From positions 117,987 through 181,986 of the forward strand of contig JAEXXM010000079.1 in assembly GCA_023405815.1 (NCBI GenBank): a DNA stretch of 64,000 nt, written 5' to 3'. The position numbers and the translations under genes are program-made. This DNA comes from Pseudomonadota bacterium. GTDB taxonomy: Bacteria > Pseudomonadota > Alphaproteobacteria > Rhizobiales > Hyphomicrobiaceae. The notes under the pieces are model-generated. The model did no database searches, was not told the DNA's origin, and was given only the letters and a program-made list of their open reading frames with translations. The stretch's first letter is position 1; each line of letters begins with the position of its first letter. Of this stretch, positions 34,541 through 42,581 are shown in pieces.

Positions 34541-34882
34541 ATGAAACGCTTGAGATCAAGCATCACTGCACTCGTGTGCGCGGGCATGCTGGTGCCTATG
34601 CTGCCGCTCGCCGCAGTCCAGGCCGCGCCGGTGGGCAAGACGATGATCAGCAGCGAGAGCGATGTGACGCACGTGCATCGTCGCGGCGGTCGCGGTTGGG
34701 GTGCGGGCGCACTCATCGGCGGCATCATCGCCGGCACGCTCATCGCCGCCGCCGTTCGCGAGGGACGTGCGGACGACCGCGACATGCGCCGCTGCGCGCG
34801 CGATTTCCCGGAATTCTCGTACCGCACGGGAACGTACATCAATCGCTACGGCGAGGAGCGCGTCTGCCCGTATCTGCGCTAG
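34541..34882 (+). CDS. BA14K-like exported protein
   Basis: A 113-residue exported protein. Signal peptide ends near AVQAAP; a Gly/Ala hydrophobic segment (GALIGGIIAGTLIAAA) follows; the C-terminus has CARDFPEFSYRTGTYI and RVCPYL, matching the BA14K family named after a Brucella immunoreactive protein, common in Hyphomicrobiales. Lectin-like activity is reported for the Brucella protein; the function here is unknown. AAGGA precedes the ATG and a strong terminator follows. Confidence 0.78.
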   Translation: MKRLRSSITALVCAGMLVPMLPLAAVQAAPVGKTMISSESDVTHVHRRGGRGWGAGALIGGIIAGTLIAAAVREGRADDRDMRRCARDFPEFSYRTGTYINRYGEERVCPYLR

Positions 34883-34911
34883 GCAGAACGGCAACAGGGC
34901 AAGCGATTTGG

Positions 34912-34957
34912 CGAGGCGCCGGCTGCAAATCCGGCGCCTCGTCGCATTTTTGCGACG
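34912..34957 (+). terminator. Tandem hairpin terminator
   Basis: CGAGGCGCCGG and CCGGCGCCTCG form a perfect 11-bp stem, and the overlapping CGTCGCA/TGCGACG stem follows with a T-rich loop. It ends the BA14K-like gene transcript. The rest of the region up to the peptidase gene (about 265 bp) shows no feature I can name. Confidence 0.75.
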
Positions 34958-35223
34958 CATACGGCGCATCGCCGCAGCGAGTTAACCTTGCCCCATTCTC
35001 ACCACATGGCGCGGCACACTCGCGCGCAACCCGGCCTGGTCGTCAAGCGATGGCCAGTGGGAGCGGCTCGGCGGACACGCGAGCCTAGCCGGGGACTGCG
35101 CAGGATCGATCACCCGGTGGCTGGCTCGTTGCGGCCTCCGGCGCTGAGCGAGCTGCGAATGGGAATGGGGTGAGAGCTCGGGAGAGAGCCGCCCCAGCAA
35201 TCGATACACATCCAGGAGTGATC

Positions 35224-35907
35224 ATGATCAAGCGGCTCTCAACCGCAGCGATCGGCGTTGCGCTCTTTTTCTCCGTCAACACAGCAGAAGCCGGACCGTA
35301 TTTCGGCTTCGATGGCCGCAACTACGGCGAGGCGCCGAAGGCGCTCAACTGGGGACGCCCGGAAGCCAATAACGTCAAGCGCGTCGCCGACGATAAGGCC
35401 GCGCCGCGCAAGTGCCTCAGCAAACCTGCCCACGAGCTACTCGACAAGATCGAGGCGCGGTTCGGGCCCGTGCGAGTGATCTCGACATGCCGCCCGGGTG
35501 CGCGCATCGCCGGGTCGGGGCGCATCTCGCGCCATGCCAGCGGCAATGCCGTGGATTTCGACGCCGGCAGCCGCAAAGGCGCAATCATCAAGTGGCTGGT
35601 CGCCAACCACAAGACGGGCGGCACCATGACCTATCCGGACATGAGCCACATCCACATCGACATCGGCCAGCACTTCGTGTCATTGGCCGGCGGCCGCAAG
35701 TATGCGAGCAGCACCAACAGCGGCGGGCGCCGCTCGGTGGTGAGCTATTCGCGCTCCTATGACCGCTCCTATGACCAGGAACCGCGCTCGTACGGCCGCT
35801 CGCGCAGCTACACCCGCGCGGCGTCCTATGATCGCGGCTACGCGCCGAGCTACTACGGCCGGGGCAACTCCGACTATTCGAACGGCTACGCCACAATCTA
35901 CCGCTGA
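35224..35907 (+). CDS. Exported M15A-type peptidase domain protein
   Basis: Predicted periplasmic zinc D,D-peptidase-like protein acting on peptidoglycan peptides. Signal peptide ends near NTAEAG. The M15A core shows ISTCRPGARIAGSGRIS, the zinc-ligand segment SRHASGNAVDFDAG and the second SHIHIDIGQHF. The C-terminal 70 residues are a low-complexity Tyr/Ser/Arg-rich tail with repeats such as SYDRSYD and SYGRSRSY, perhaps for surface interaction. AGGAG decides the start, 227 residues. Substrate not determinable. Confidence 0.85.
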   Translation: MIKRLSTAAIGVALFFSVNTAEAGPYFGFDGRNYGEAPKALNWGRPEANNVKRVADDKAAPRKCLSKPAHELLDKIEARFGPVRVISTCRPGARIAGSGRISRHASGNAVDFDAGSRKGAIIKWLVANHKTGGTMTYPDMSHIHIDIGQHFVSLAGGRKYASSTNSGGRRSVVSYSRSYDRSYDQEPRSYGRSRSYTRAASYDRGYAPSYYGRGNSDYSNGYATIYR

Positions 35908-35956
35908 GCCTATTCAGCGACGGCCGCGCGTTGGGCGCGGCCCCTGCAAGAGCCAA

Positions 35957-35992
35957 GGTGCCAGGTCCGGTGGATCTGGCACCATTGCTTTT
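35957..35992 (+). terminator. Intrinsic terminator
   Basis: GGTGCCAGGTCC and GGATCTGGCACC form a 12-bp stem with a 3-nt loop, then ATTGCTTTT. A second perfect hairpin without a T-run (GGCCGCGC/GCGCGGCC) lies just before it. Both follow the peptidase gene. Confidence 0.8.
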
Positions 35993-36385
35993 ACGGTTAC
36001 CTTTAGGAAGTTGCCGGCCGGCCCCCCGGGCGCCCAAGCGGGCGCCTTGCTGGTCCAACACGCCGTAAATTTGCCGCGATCTGACAGGGCTGCGGGGCCG
36101 CTCAGAGGTGAGAACATCTCTGCGCGGCGCCCATGCAAGCCATGAGAATCATAGGGCTTTAAGGACACATTTCCGTTATGCCGCGATGGGCGAAAGGGAC
36201 CCCTGTCCCCTCACATCGTCGCCTTGCCTTTCGGGATAGGTCGGTCCATATAGGGCCGATCGAACACGCCTTGGTTTACTCTACGACGGTGCCTTGTGCG
36301 CCGACACTGGACGGCTCCATCGCGCGATTTGATGTCCTCAGGCATTCGCCTGGAGGGGATTGCCTAATTGCTTTGGAGAGACTTG
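35993..36385. other. Long intergenic region upstream of cspA
   Basis: About 390 bp without a convincing gene. It contains a GGCGCCC/GGGCGCC hairpin near 36030 and a CAGGC/GCCTG hairpin shortly before the cspA ribosome site. A long leader is usual for cold-shock genes and may include these; I cannot place the promoter. A 90-codon frame in it runs into cspA in another frame and is not credible. Confidence 0.4.
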
Positions 36386-36592
36386 ATGGCAAACGGCACT
36401 GTGAAGTGGTTCAACGGCCAGAAGGGCTATGGCTTCATCCAGCCGGATGAGGGCGGCAACGACGTATTCGTGCACATCTCGGCGGTTGAGCGCGCTGGTC
36501 TCTCAACGCTGCGCGAGGGGCAGAAGATCTCTTACGAGACCGAGACGGGCCGTAACGGCAAGATTGCAGCAGTCAATCTGCGCCCGCTCTAA
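36386..36592 (+). CDS. cspA: Cold-shock protein (CspA family)
   Basis: Single-strand nucleic acid-binding beta-barrel of 68 residues. RNP1 is KGYGFIQP and RNP2 is DVFVHISAV, both intact; the start MANGTVKWFN is typical. GGAGAG is 6-11 nt before the ATG. A perfect 9-bp terminator hairpin follows before infA. The number of cold-shock paralogues cannot be judged from this window. Confidence 0.95.
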   Translation: MANGTVKWFNGQKGYGFIQPDEGGNDVFVHISAVERAGLSTLREGQKISYETETGRNGKIAAVNLRPL

Positions 36593-36616
36593 AGAACCGC
36601 GGAACAATCCGCTTCT

Positions 36617-36648
36617 GGGGGAGCAGGCTATCTGCTCCCCTCCCTTAT
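36617..36648 (+). terminator. Intrinsic terminator after cspA
   Basis: GGGGAGCAG and CTGCTCCCC form a perfect 9-bp stem with a 5-nt loop, followed by TCCCTTATTT. Confidence 0.8.
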
Positions 36649-36703
36649 TTGGGCATGACGCTCGATGCGGCAACTGCTGCGTCGGAGCAGACTAAGGAAT
36701 TCG

Positions 36704-36994
36704 ATGGCGAAGGAAGAAATGCTCGAGTTTGAGGGCGTGGTGGAGGAGGTGCTCCCCGATGCTCGCTGCCGCGTCAAACTCGACAACGGACATGAGGTCA
36801 TCGCCTACACGTCCGGCCGCATGAAGAAGAACCGCATTCGCATCCTCGCCGGCGATCGCGTCACCATTGAGATGACGCCCTACGACCTCACCAAGGGCCG
36901 CATCAACTTCCGCCACAAGGACGTGCGCCCCGGCGGCGGCGGTCCGCCGCCACCGCAGCGTCCGGGCGGCCCGGGCAATTTCCGTCGCCGCTGA
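36704..36994 (+). CDS. infA: Translation initiation factor IF-1
   Basis: OB-fold factor that binds the ribosomal A site during initiation. MAKEEMLEFEGVVEEVLPDA and GHEVIAYTSGRMKKNRIRI are diagnostic. At 96 residues it is about 24 longer than the usual 72 because of a Gly/Pro-rich basic C-terminal tail (RPGGGGPPPPQRPGGPGN then FRRR), a feature seen in some alphaproteobacterial IF-1 proteins. AAGGA precedes the ATG. Confidence 0.93.
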   Translation: MAKEEMLEFEGVVEEVLPDARCRVKLDNGHEVIAYTSGRMKKNRIRILAGDRVTIEMTPYDLTKGRINFRHKDVRPGGGGPPPPQRPGGPGNFRRR

Positions 36995-37153
36995 AACGCC
37001 GGGCGACTTCTCCTGATCTTGAGCGAGCCGGCATAGCGCGAGCATGCCGGCTTTGTCGTGCACGCGCGTTGCGGACGCGTTTCCCGTTGGTTGTATGACG
37101 GCTCCATGTTTTAGCCGAGGTTGAGACACGCGACTCAGTCAAACCTTCGCGTC

Positions 37154-37885
37154 ATGAACGGTGACGTGACGTATTGGCTTACCCGCCGATCGGTGGCTTC
37201 TGCGCTGGTCGGCGTCGTCGCTCTCGGTGTGCTCTCCCTGCTGCCGTCGCGCGACATCGAAGCGCGTCCGACGCGCGAACTGGGCTCAATCAGCGGCACG
37301 GCGCGTGTCGTCGACGGCGACACCCTCGTCATCGACGGCCTAAACGTGCGCCTCGAAGGCATTGATGCACCCGAGCACGGGCAGACGTGCGGGCGGCGCT
37401 TTTTCGGGACGTGGAAATGTGGCGCGGCGGCTGCGGAAGCGCTGCGCGCGATCGTTACGGGTCGCAGCGTCACGTGCGAGAGCCGCGGAGACGACAAGTA
37501 TGGCCGCACGCTCGGCATCTGCTTCGTCGACGGGGAGGACATCAACGCCCGCATGGTGCGCGAGGGCTTTGCGTGGGCATTCGTGAAGTATTCGGAAACG
37601 TACGTTCGCGAGGAAGAGGAGGCGCGTACCGCCCGCGCCGGAATATGGAGCGGCGAAGCGGAGCCGGCGTGGATATTTCGCGAGAAGCGCTGGGCCGGCG
37701 CAGAGTACGCGGCGCCGAACGGCTGTGCCATCAAAGGCAATATCACCGGCCATGGGCACCTCTATTACATGCCGTGGAGCCCGCGCTACGCGTCGGTCAA
37801 GATCGAAGAGGAGAAGGGCGAGCGCTGGTTCTGTAGCGAGGCGGACGCGATCGCGGAGGGATGGCGACCGGCGGCCGTCCAGTGA
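37154..37885 (+). CDS. Thermonuclease-family (SNase-like) protein
   Basis: Membrane-anchored or exported nuclease of the staphylococcal nuclease family. An N-terminal hydrophobic segment (SVASALVGVVALGVL) is followed by the SNase domain with ARVVDGDTLVIDGLNVRLEGIDAPE, RGDDKYGRTLGICFV and ARMVREGFAWAF; the catalytic Asp, Arg and Glu positions of the fold appear retained. The C-terminal 60 residues (CAIKGNIT, RWFCSEADAIAEGWRP) are an accessory domain common in these proteins. 243 residues. In-frame upstream start adds 11. Confidence 0.88.
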   Translation: MNGDVTYWLTRRSVASALVGVVALGVLSLLPSRDIEARPTRELGSISGTARVVDGDTLVIDGLNVRLEGIDAPEHGQTCGRRFFGTWKCGAAAAEALRAIVTGRSVTCESRGDDKYGRTLGICFVDGEDINARMVREGFAWAFVKYSETYVREEEEARTARAGIWSGEAEPAWIFREKRWAGAEYAAPNGCAIKGNITGHGHLYYMPWSPRYASVKIEEEKGERWFCSEADAIAEGWRPAAVQ

Positions 37886-37978
37886 TGCGTGGACGCCCGG
37901 CAACGTCCTGGAAACCTGCGCGTTTAACGCTTCCTGAAGGGCGCCGCGGATAGCCTCCGGGCAGCAATCCAAGAGGGG

Positions 37979-38827
37979 ATGGACGTGAAGCCAGTCGGCC
38001 CGAGAGCCCTTATCGCGGCCATCGCGGAGCATCCGTGGACGAGTGCGCGTGACTTCCTCGTGCTGTCGGCCATCATGCTTTTCTGCGTGCTCATGGCGCA
38101 GCACTACGACATCTTCGGATTCCTCGCTTCGCTCGCCTATCCGCGTCGGGAAATCTCGCCCGCAGAGGCGGTAATGCTCGGCGCCATCGGCGCGGTGTGC
38201 GTCTGGGTCTTCATCTCGCGCCGCTTTGCGGAGGCAGATGGTAACAGCAGCGTCAGCCCGGAAGTGCTGGCGTCGGAGATGCGCCTGCTGCGTCGGCTGG
38301 CGATGCAGGATCCGCTGACGAGCCTGCCCAACCGCCGGGTGCTGCTCGAGTCGCTCGAGGCAGCAACCAAGGTATCGCCGATCGATGGCCGGTCGCATGC
38401 CGTATTCCTGCTCGACCTCAATGGATTCAAGCACGTCAACGATCGCTACGGCCACGCTGTCGGCGATGAAGTGCTGCAGGCGGTCGTCGAGCGGTTCCGC
38501 CGCGTGGCGCGTTCGAACGACGTGTTCGCGCGTCTCGGCGGCGATGAGTTCGCGGTGCTGTCGCGAAACGTCGACGAGAAGGGTGCGCGTCATATCGGCG
38601 AGCGATTCATCGGCTCGCTGCGAAACGAGATCAAGGCCGGGGACACCACGCACTCGATCGGCGTCGCCATCGGCGCCGCGCTGTTCCCGAAGGACGGCGA
38701 CACGGTGGAGAAGGTGCTGCGGCACGCGGACGTGGCGATGTACCGCGCCAAGTCAGAGCCCGATTCCTCGCTGATTTTCTTCAGCACCGTCGCCGCCGAG
38801 GACAGCGCGCGCAAGGCGACGGCCTGA
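37979..38827 (+). CDS. Membrane-bound diguanylate cyclase (GGDEF)
   Basis: Makes cyclic di-GMP. Two membrane segments lie in the first 85 residues, then a coiled linker and a GGDEF domain (about 105-270) with DPLTSLPNRR, LDLNGFKHVND and an intact RLGGDEF. RSND five residues before GGDEF matches the RXXD inhibitory I-site, so product feedback is expected. No sensory domain is evident. The ribosome site AGAGGGG abuts this ATG; a GTG two codons later has better spacing and may be the true start. Confidence 0.9.
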   Translation: MDVKPVGPRALIAAIAEHPWTSARDFLVLSAIMLFCVLMAQHYDIFGFLASLAYPRREISPAEAVMLGAIGAVCVWVFISRRFAEADGNSSVSPEVLASEMRLLRRLAMQDPLTSLPNRRVLLESLEAATKVSPIDGRSHAVFLLDLNGFKHVNDRYGHAVGDEVLQAVVERFRRVARSNDVFARLGGDEFAVLSRNVDEKGARHIGERFIGSLRNEIKAGDTTHSIGVAIGAALFPKDGDTVEKVLRHADVAMYRAKSEPDSSLIFFSTVAAEDSARKATA

Positions 38828-38840
38828 TCGCTCTCAATGC

Positions 38841-40097
38841 TTAGATCGGAAGAATGACGGGCTTGCCGTCCGGAAAGCGCTCGATGGTCTCGGCGCTGAC
38901 GTTCAAGGTCTGCTGGACCATGGCGCGCGGAGTGTGCGTGATCCAGTCGGACAGCGACACATCGGAGAAGTACGAGCTGCGGAAGACCTCGAGGTAGACG
39001 AGGTCCTTGAGCCCGGTATTGCGCAGGAAGTGTCCCTGCGAGCGCTTGACGTAGCCGATGTCGCCGGCGTTGAAGTTCTGCGTCACGGCATTGGGGCCGG
39101 TCTCGAACACCGTCAACTCGCCCTCGCCTTCGATGATATACAGCCACTCGTCGGCATTGGGATGCCAGTGCATCTCGCGCATGCCTTTGGGATGGATGCG
39201 GACGAGAGCTGCGGCGATCGTCTTGGAGATGGGGAAGTTGCTCGAATCGGCGATGCGCACCTCGCCGCCGCGCGTCTTCTTTGCAGGAGCCAGCTCGATG
39301 AGCGGGAAGCTCGACCGCAGCCTCGGCGCACCGGCATTGCCCTGCGCCTCCCGCTGATCCTGCTCGATGGGCCCGGGAAGCTTACCCTGGAAGATATAAA
39401 GATCGTGCAGGGGGATACTGCTGAAGGCCTCCTCCGGCACGCCGAAGTTCAGGGCGAGCACGTCGGGCGGCGTATGCGCCATCCACTCGGTGATAAGCAG
39501 CGTGTCGAACTCGGAGGCGCGGCCGTTGTCGAAGCAGAGGATGAACTCGCAGCCGTCCTCGCCGATGCCCTGCAGGGAGTGAGGCAGGCCGGCAGGGAAG
39601 TACCAAAGCCCTCCCTCGCTGACGTCCTCGACGTTGGCGCGGCCCTGGTCATCGATGGTGGTTATGCGGCAGACGCCCTTGGTCACGAACGCCCATTCGG
39701 CGAACACGTGCCAGTGCATCTCGCGGATGCCGCCGCGCGTCAGGCGCATATTGACCCCTGCGATCTCCTCGGAGATCTGGAAGTCCGCCTGCGTGACCTG
39801 GCGCGCCCAGCCGCCATTCTGGATGCGGCGCGGGGCGTTGTTGAAGCTCGCCCAGAACATCGGCAGTGATCCGACATCGGTCGCCGGCGGTGAGACGGCG
39901 CCAGGGAATTGGCTGGAGAGTGCGGGATTGTTGGGTCCGATGATGGTCGTGCTCGAGGGATTGCCCTCGGTGTTGATGGCGCCCTGCGGAGGCTCATCCG
40001 GATTGCCGAAGGTTGCCGCCTGCGTCGAGCCTGCCGCGGTCATCAATCCGCCGGCGGCCGTCGCCACGAGAACGTCACGACGCGAGAGCTTTTCCAT
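38841..40097 (-). CDS. Exported bicupin, oxalate decarboxylase family
   Basis: Two-cupin Mn-enzyme family that converts oxalate to formate and CO2. Tat signal SRRDVLVATAAGG, cleavage near TQA. First cupin: REMHWHVFAEWAF (His, His, Glu) and WYFPAGLPHS (His); second cupin: REMHWHPNADEW and YVKRSQGHFL. Following the first cupin, SEFDT aligns with the SENST active-site lid of Bacillus OxdC and keeps the lid Glu that favours decarboxylase over oxidase chemistry. 418 residues, somewhat longer than OxdC. Periplasmic location is unusual compared with cytoplasmic OxdC. Formate produced could serve a methylotroph. Confidence 0.85.
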   Translation of the reverse strand: MEKLSRRDVLVATAAGGLMTAAGSTQAATFGNPDEPPQGAINTEGNPSSTTIIGPNNPALSSQFPGAVSPPATDVGSLPMFWASFNNAPRRIQNGGWARQVTQADFQISEEIAGVNMRLTRGGIREMHWHVFAEWAFVTKGVCRITTIDDQGRANVEDVSEGGLWYFPAGLPHSLQGIGEDGCEFILCFDNGRASEFDTLLITEWMAHTPPDVLALNFGVPEEAFSSIPLHDLYIFQGKLPGPIEQDQREAQGNAGAPRLRSSFPLIELAPAKKTRGGEVRIADSSNFPISKTIAAALVRIHPKGMREMHWHPNADEWLYIIEGEGELTVFETGPNAVTQNFNAGDIGYVKRSQGHFLRNTGLKDLVYLEVFRSSYFSDVSLSDWITHTPRAMVQQTLNVSAETIERFPDGKPVILPI

Positions 40098-40133
40098 TCT
40101 GGTCTCCCTGCAAACTCAACCGCCAACTGCTGG

Positions 40134-41783
40134 TCAATCCGATACATTGCCGAACGCATACGAGCCCTGCACCAGCAGTGCCGCCTGCTCGACGCTGAAG
40201 CGCATCGGTACCAGCTCCTGGCCGCCGAAATCGACGGTGCCGTCGGGCGTCCACATCGCCCAATAGCGGGCGCCGACGCCGACGCTGAGCTGCTCCGTGA
40301 CTGCATACTTGATGATGAGCTCGAGCTGCGTGCCGGTGCCGTTCGCCTGCTCAGGCGAGAGGAGCGAGCGCAGGACGTGGTCGTCGACGCCATCGATATG
40401 CACGTAGGGGAGGTACGCCGCGTCGGCGCTCAGCGTCACTCCGGGGATGATCTGCAGATCGGCGGCGATGCCGAGGCGAAGCGCGCGCCAAGTGTCGTCC
40501 TCGGAGATGGCTTCGATCGTTGCCGGGATCGGCTGCGAGCAGTCCGAGTTCGGGTTGGCGAGTTGAACGCAGCCGAACCCTTCCATGTATTGATGGAAGA
40601 TGCTGTAACCGACGAAGGGCGCGAAGCGGAACTGCGCATCACGCCAGACGTCGTAGCCGACATCGATGACGCCGTAGCGGATCTCGTCGCTGACCGCCGA
40701 CCAGGTATTCGAGTAGGGGATGAAAGTCGCGAAAGGCAGTCCCCAGTCCTCGTCGTTGAGCTTGCCGTTGCCGTCGCCCTTGCCGACGAAGCCCTTGGCC
40801 ATGAGGCCTCCGGGCAGGTCAAGGCGGGCGAACAGCTCGGCGCCGTTGGTCTTCATGTCGGAGTAGGTGAGGCGGGAGGCGAGCGATGTCAGGCCCTCGC
40901 CCTGAATGCCGAGGTCCTTCTGGAAGCGACCCCAGCCGTAGACGTAGCGTGCGCCGATCTCGAGCATGGCGCCGGTGATTGGCTGCGAGGGGAGATGCGG
41001 CGACAAGGCGTCGGCGTTGCTCGCCCCCTCGTAGAGGCGATAGTTCAGCCCGACCTTGAGAAGATGCGCATTCTGCGAGAACTCGGTCGCCGTGGAGGGG
41101 ACCGTTGTCAACGCATTCGGGTCAGGGCTCGGGACCGACTGAAACGAGCCGATGGGGGTCGACAAGCCTTGGTCGCCAAACGAAAGGAAGTCGTATTCGG
41201 CGCTGGCCGACCAGCGCCTCGATAGTGCGCGCTCGACGCCGGCGCCGAGCATCCAACCCCAATTCGTCTCGCTCGTGCGCGTCGTGGGAAAGCCGGGATC
41301 GTCGTTCGTCGTCGCATCGACGTCACCGTGCATCCAAGCCGCTCCGGTCTTGCCGTAGACGAGCGTCCCTGCGTCCGGGCCGACGAGCCAGCCGAACCTT
41401 GCGGCCAGTGTGCCAAGTGCAGAGACGTCGGAGCGGCAGTTGGCGCTGACGTAGTACCCCGAATAGGCAAAGCAGGTTTCGGTGGCGAACAGATCGGCCC
41501 AGCTCGCATCCGCCTCCAGGCCGAGAAGGCCGTGTCCGAATTGCCAATTGTAGCCGATCTGGCCGCCTGCTAGCGGGCCGGGCGCGCGCACGGTATCACC
41601 ATAGATCGACGCGCCGAACGGATCCTCGACGTCGGTGAGGGAGAGGCCGCCACCGAGATGCGCGCCGACATAGAGCCCGCTCCAATCGAAGCGCGATGGG
41701 AAATCTCCGTCCGCGCGGGTGTGCGAAACAGTTGCCGCAAGCAGCAATGCAAAACCGTTGAACGTCGCAAAATGACGACGCAT
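40134..41783 (-). CDS. Double-barrel outer membrane protein
   Basis: Outer membrane protein of 549 residues. After a signal peptide (ending near VSHTRA) residues about 30-270 are an Omp25/31-like opacity-type barrel (WSGLYVGAHLGGG, GGQIGYNWQ, GWMLGAGVERAL, VGLNYRLY). Residues about 285-549 form a second barrel with ARYVYGWGRFQ, LTYSDMKTNGAELFARLD, GKLNDEDWGLPF and VGVGARYWAMW, resembling a separate family of large beta-barrels. It ends in an alternating strand. GGAGG gives the start. Substrate or role unknown; it lies 36 nt upstream of the bicupin gene on the same strand. Confidence 0.82.
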   Translation of the reverse strand: MRRHFATFNGFALLLAATVSHTRADGDFPSRFDWSGLYVGAHLGGGLSLTDVEDPFGASIYGDTVRAPGPLAGGQIGYNWQFGHGLLGLEADASWADLFATETCFAYSGYYVSANCRSDVSALGTLAARFGWLVGPDAGTLVYGKTGAAWMHGDVDATTNDDPGFPTTRTSETNWGWMLGAGVERALSRRWSASAEYDFLSFGDQGLSTPIGSFQSVPSPDPNALTTVPSTATEFSQNAHLLKVGLNYRLYEGASNADALSPHLPSQPITGAMLEIGARYVYGWGRFQKDLGIQGEGLTSLASRLTYSDMKTNGAELFARLDLPGGLMAKGFVGKGDGNGKLNDEDWGLPFATFIPYSNTWSAVSDEIRYGVIDVGYDVWRDAQFRFAPFVGYSIFHQYMEGFGCVQLANPNSDCSQPIPATIEAISEDDTWRALRLGIAADLQIIPGVTLSADAAYLPYVHIDGVDDHVLRSLLSPEQANGTGTQLELIIKYAVTEQLSVGVGARYWAMWTPDGTVDFGGQELVPMRFSVEQAALLVQGSYAFGNVSD

Positions 41784-42287
41784 CGGGGCCTCCAAAAGCT
41801 CAGGGCCCGTATGCCGCGATTCGCGGCGCTTCCCCTAGAAAACGACCGAAATTTGCAGTGGGAAGAGGGCGCTGCGTCGTCTGTCCGAGCATGCCGCTTT
41901 GCAGCGATGCGCATAACGTTTTCGGATCAAATTAGTTGGATGCACGGCTGACTCGCCTTAGCGTCGGACAGTTCGAAAGCGAAGGCCCGCAAAATGACGC
42001 CTGAAACGCTCACATGCTTGCTTCCTCACCTCAGCGCCCTGCTGACGGTGAGCATGTGTATGCGCGCGCCGAGCCGCGGCACTGCTCGCGTCCGCTGATC
42101 AAATCACGGTTGCCGAACAGAACTGCAGATGCGTCCGGCCGGCTCACGGTGGAGCTAGCGCGGGCCTCACTTGTCCCCGGGTGTACTGGCGCAGGCTAGC
42201 CTACCGGATAAGAGGCGAATGCCTCCAAGAACAAAAGCAAAGAAGGGATGACGCCTGGATGCTCAGCGGTCCACGAAAGGTGTCGAC
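41784..42287. other. Intergenic region with a structured hairpin
   Basis: About 500 bp without a credible gene, between the outer membrane protein gene and a small plus-strand gene. It includes a composite hairpin at 42011-42058 (CACATGC/GCATGTG, TCACC/GGTGA and TCAGC/GCTGA, with an 8-nt one-sided bulge). Otherwise I see nothing I can name; promoters for the divergent neighbours must lie here. Confidence 0.4.
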
Positions 42288-42494
42288 ATGATCGAGCTCG
42301 TCCTTCTCGCGTGCCTCGTCGATAAGCCAGACAGCTGCAAAGACGTCGGTCTCATCTACTCGGCGGAGAACCTCACGCCGATGCAGTGCATGATGCAGGC
42401 CCCGCCATACATGGCGAAGTGGGTCGGTGAGCATCCCGGCTGGAAGGTGAGGAAGTGGACGTGCCGTCGCGCCGGCCGCTATGCGAAGACCTGA
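42288..42494 (+). CDS. Small conserved cysteine-containing protein
   Basis: A 68-residue protein of the type repeatedly present in Hyphomicrobiales: MIELVLLACLVDKPDSC, LTPMQCMMQAPPYMAKW, then HPGWKVRKWTC and a basic end (AGRYAKT). Four cysteines, no membrane segment beyond the hydrophobic start. Function unknown. AAGG lies upstream of the ATG and a very good terminator follows, which supports a real monocistronic gene. Confidence 0.75.
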   Translation: MIELVLLACLVDKPDSCKDVGLIYSAENLTPMQCMMQAPPYMAKWVGEHPGWKVRKWTCRRAGRYAKT

Positions 42495-42522
42495 CAGGTT
42501 TTCTCGCTGATGCGAGCCGCCG

Positions 42523-42557
42523 GGGGCCGGCGCAGACATCTGCATCGGCCCCTTTTT
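42523..42557 (+). terminator. Intrinsic terminator
   Basis: GGGGCCG/CGGCCCC enclose a second stem GCAGA/TCTGC, followed by TTTTT. It ends the small plus-strand gene and lies just beyond the btuB stop codon. Confidence 0.85.
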
Positions 42558-42581
42558 CGTGATGTCGGAGGGGCAGGGCGG

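Noticed and set aside
36178..36450. A 90-codon frame upstream of and overlapping cspA
   Set aside because: Runs into cspA in another frame, lacks a well-placed ribosome site and has no recognisable domain; more probably part of the cspA leader.
37924..37938. CtrA site before the diguanylate cyclase gene
   Set aside because: TTAA-N7-TGAA has one mismatch to TTAA-N7-TTAA and is a single site; too weak to list.
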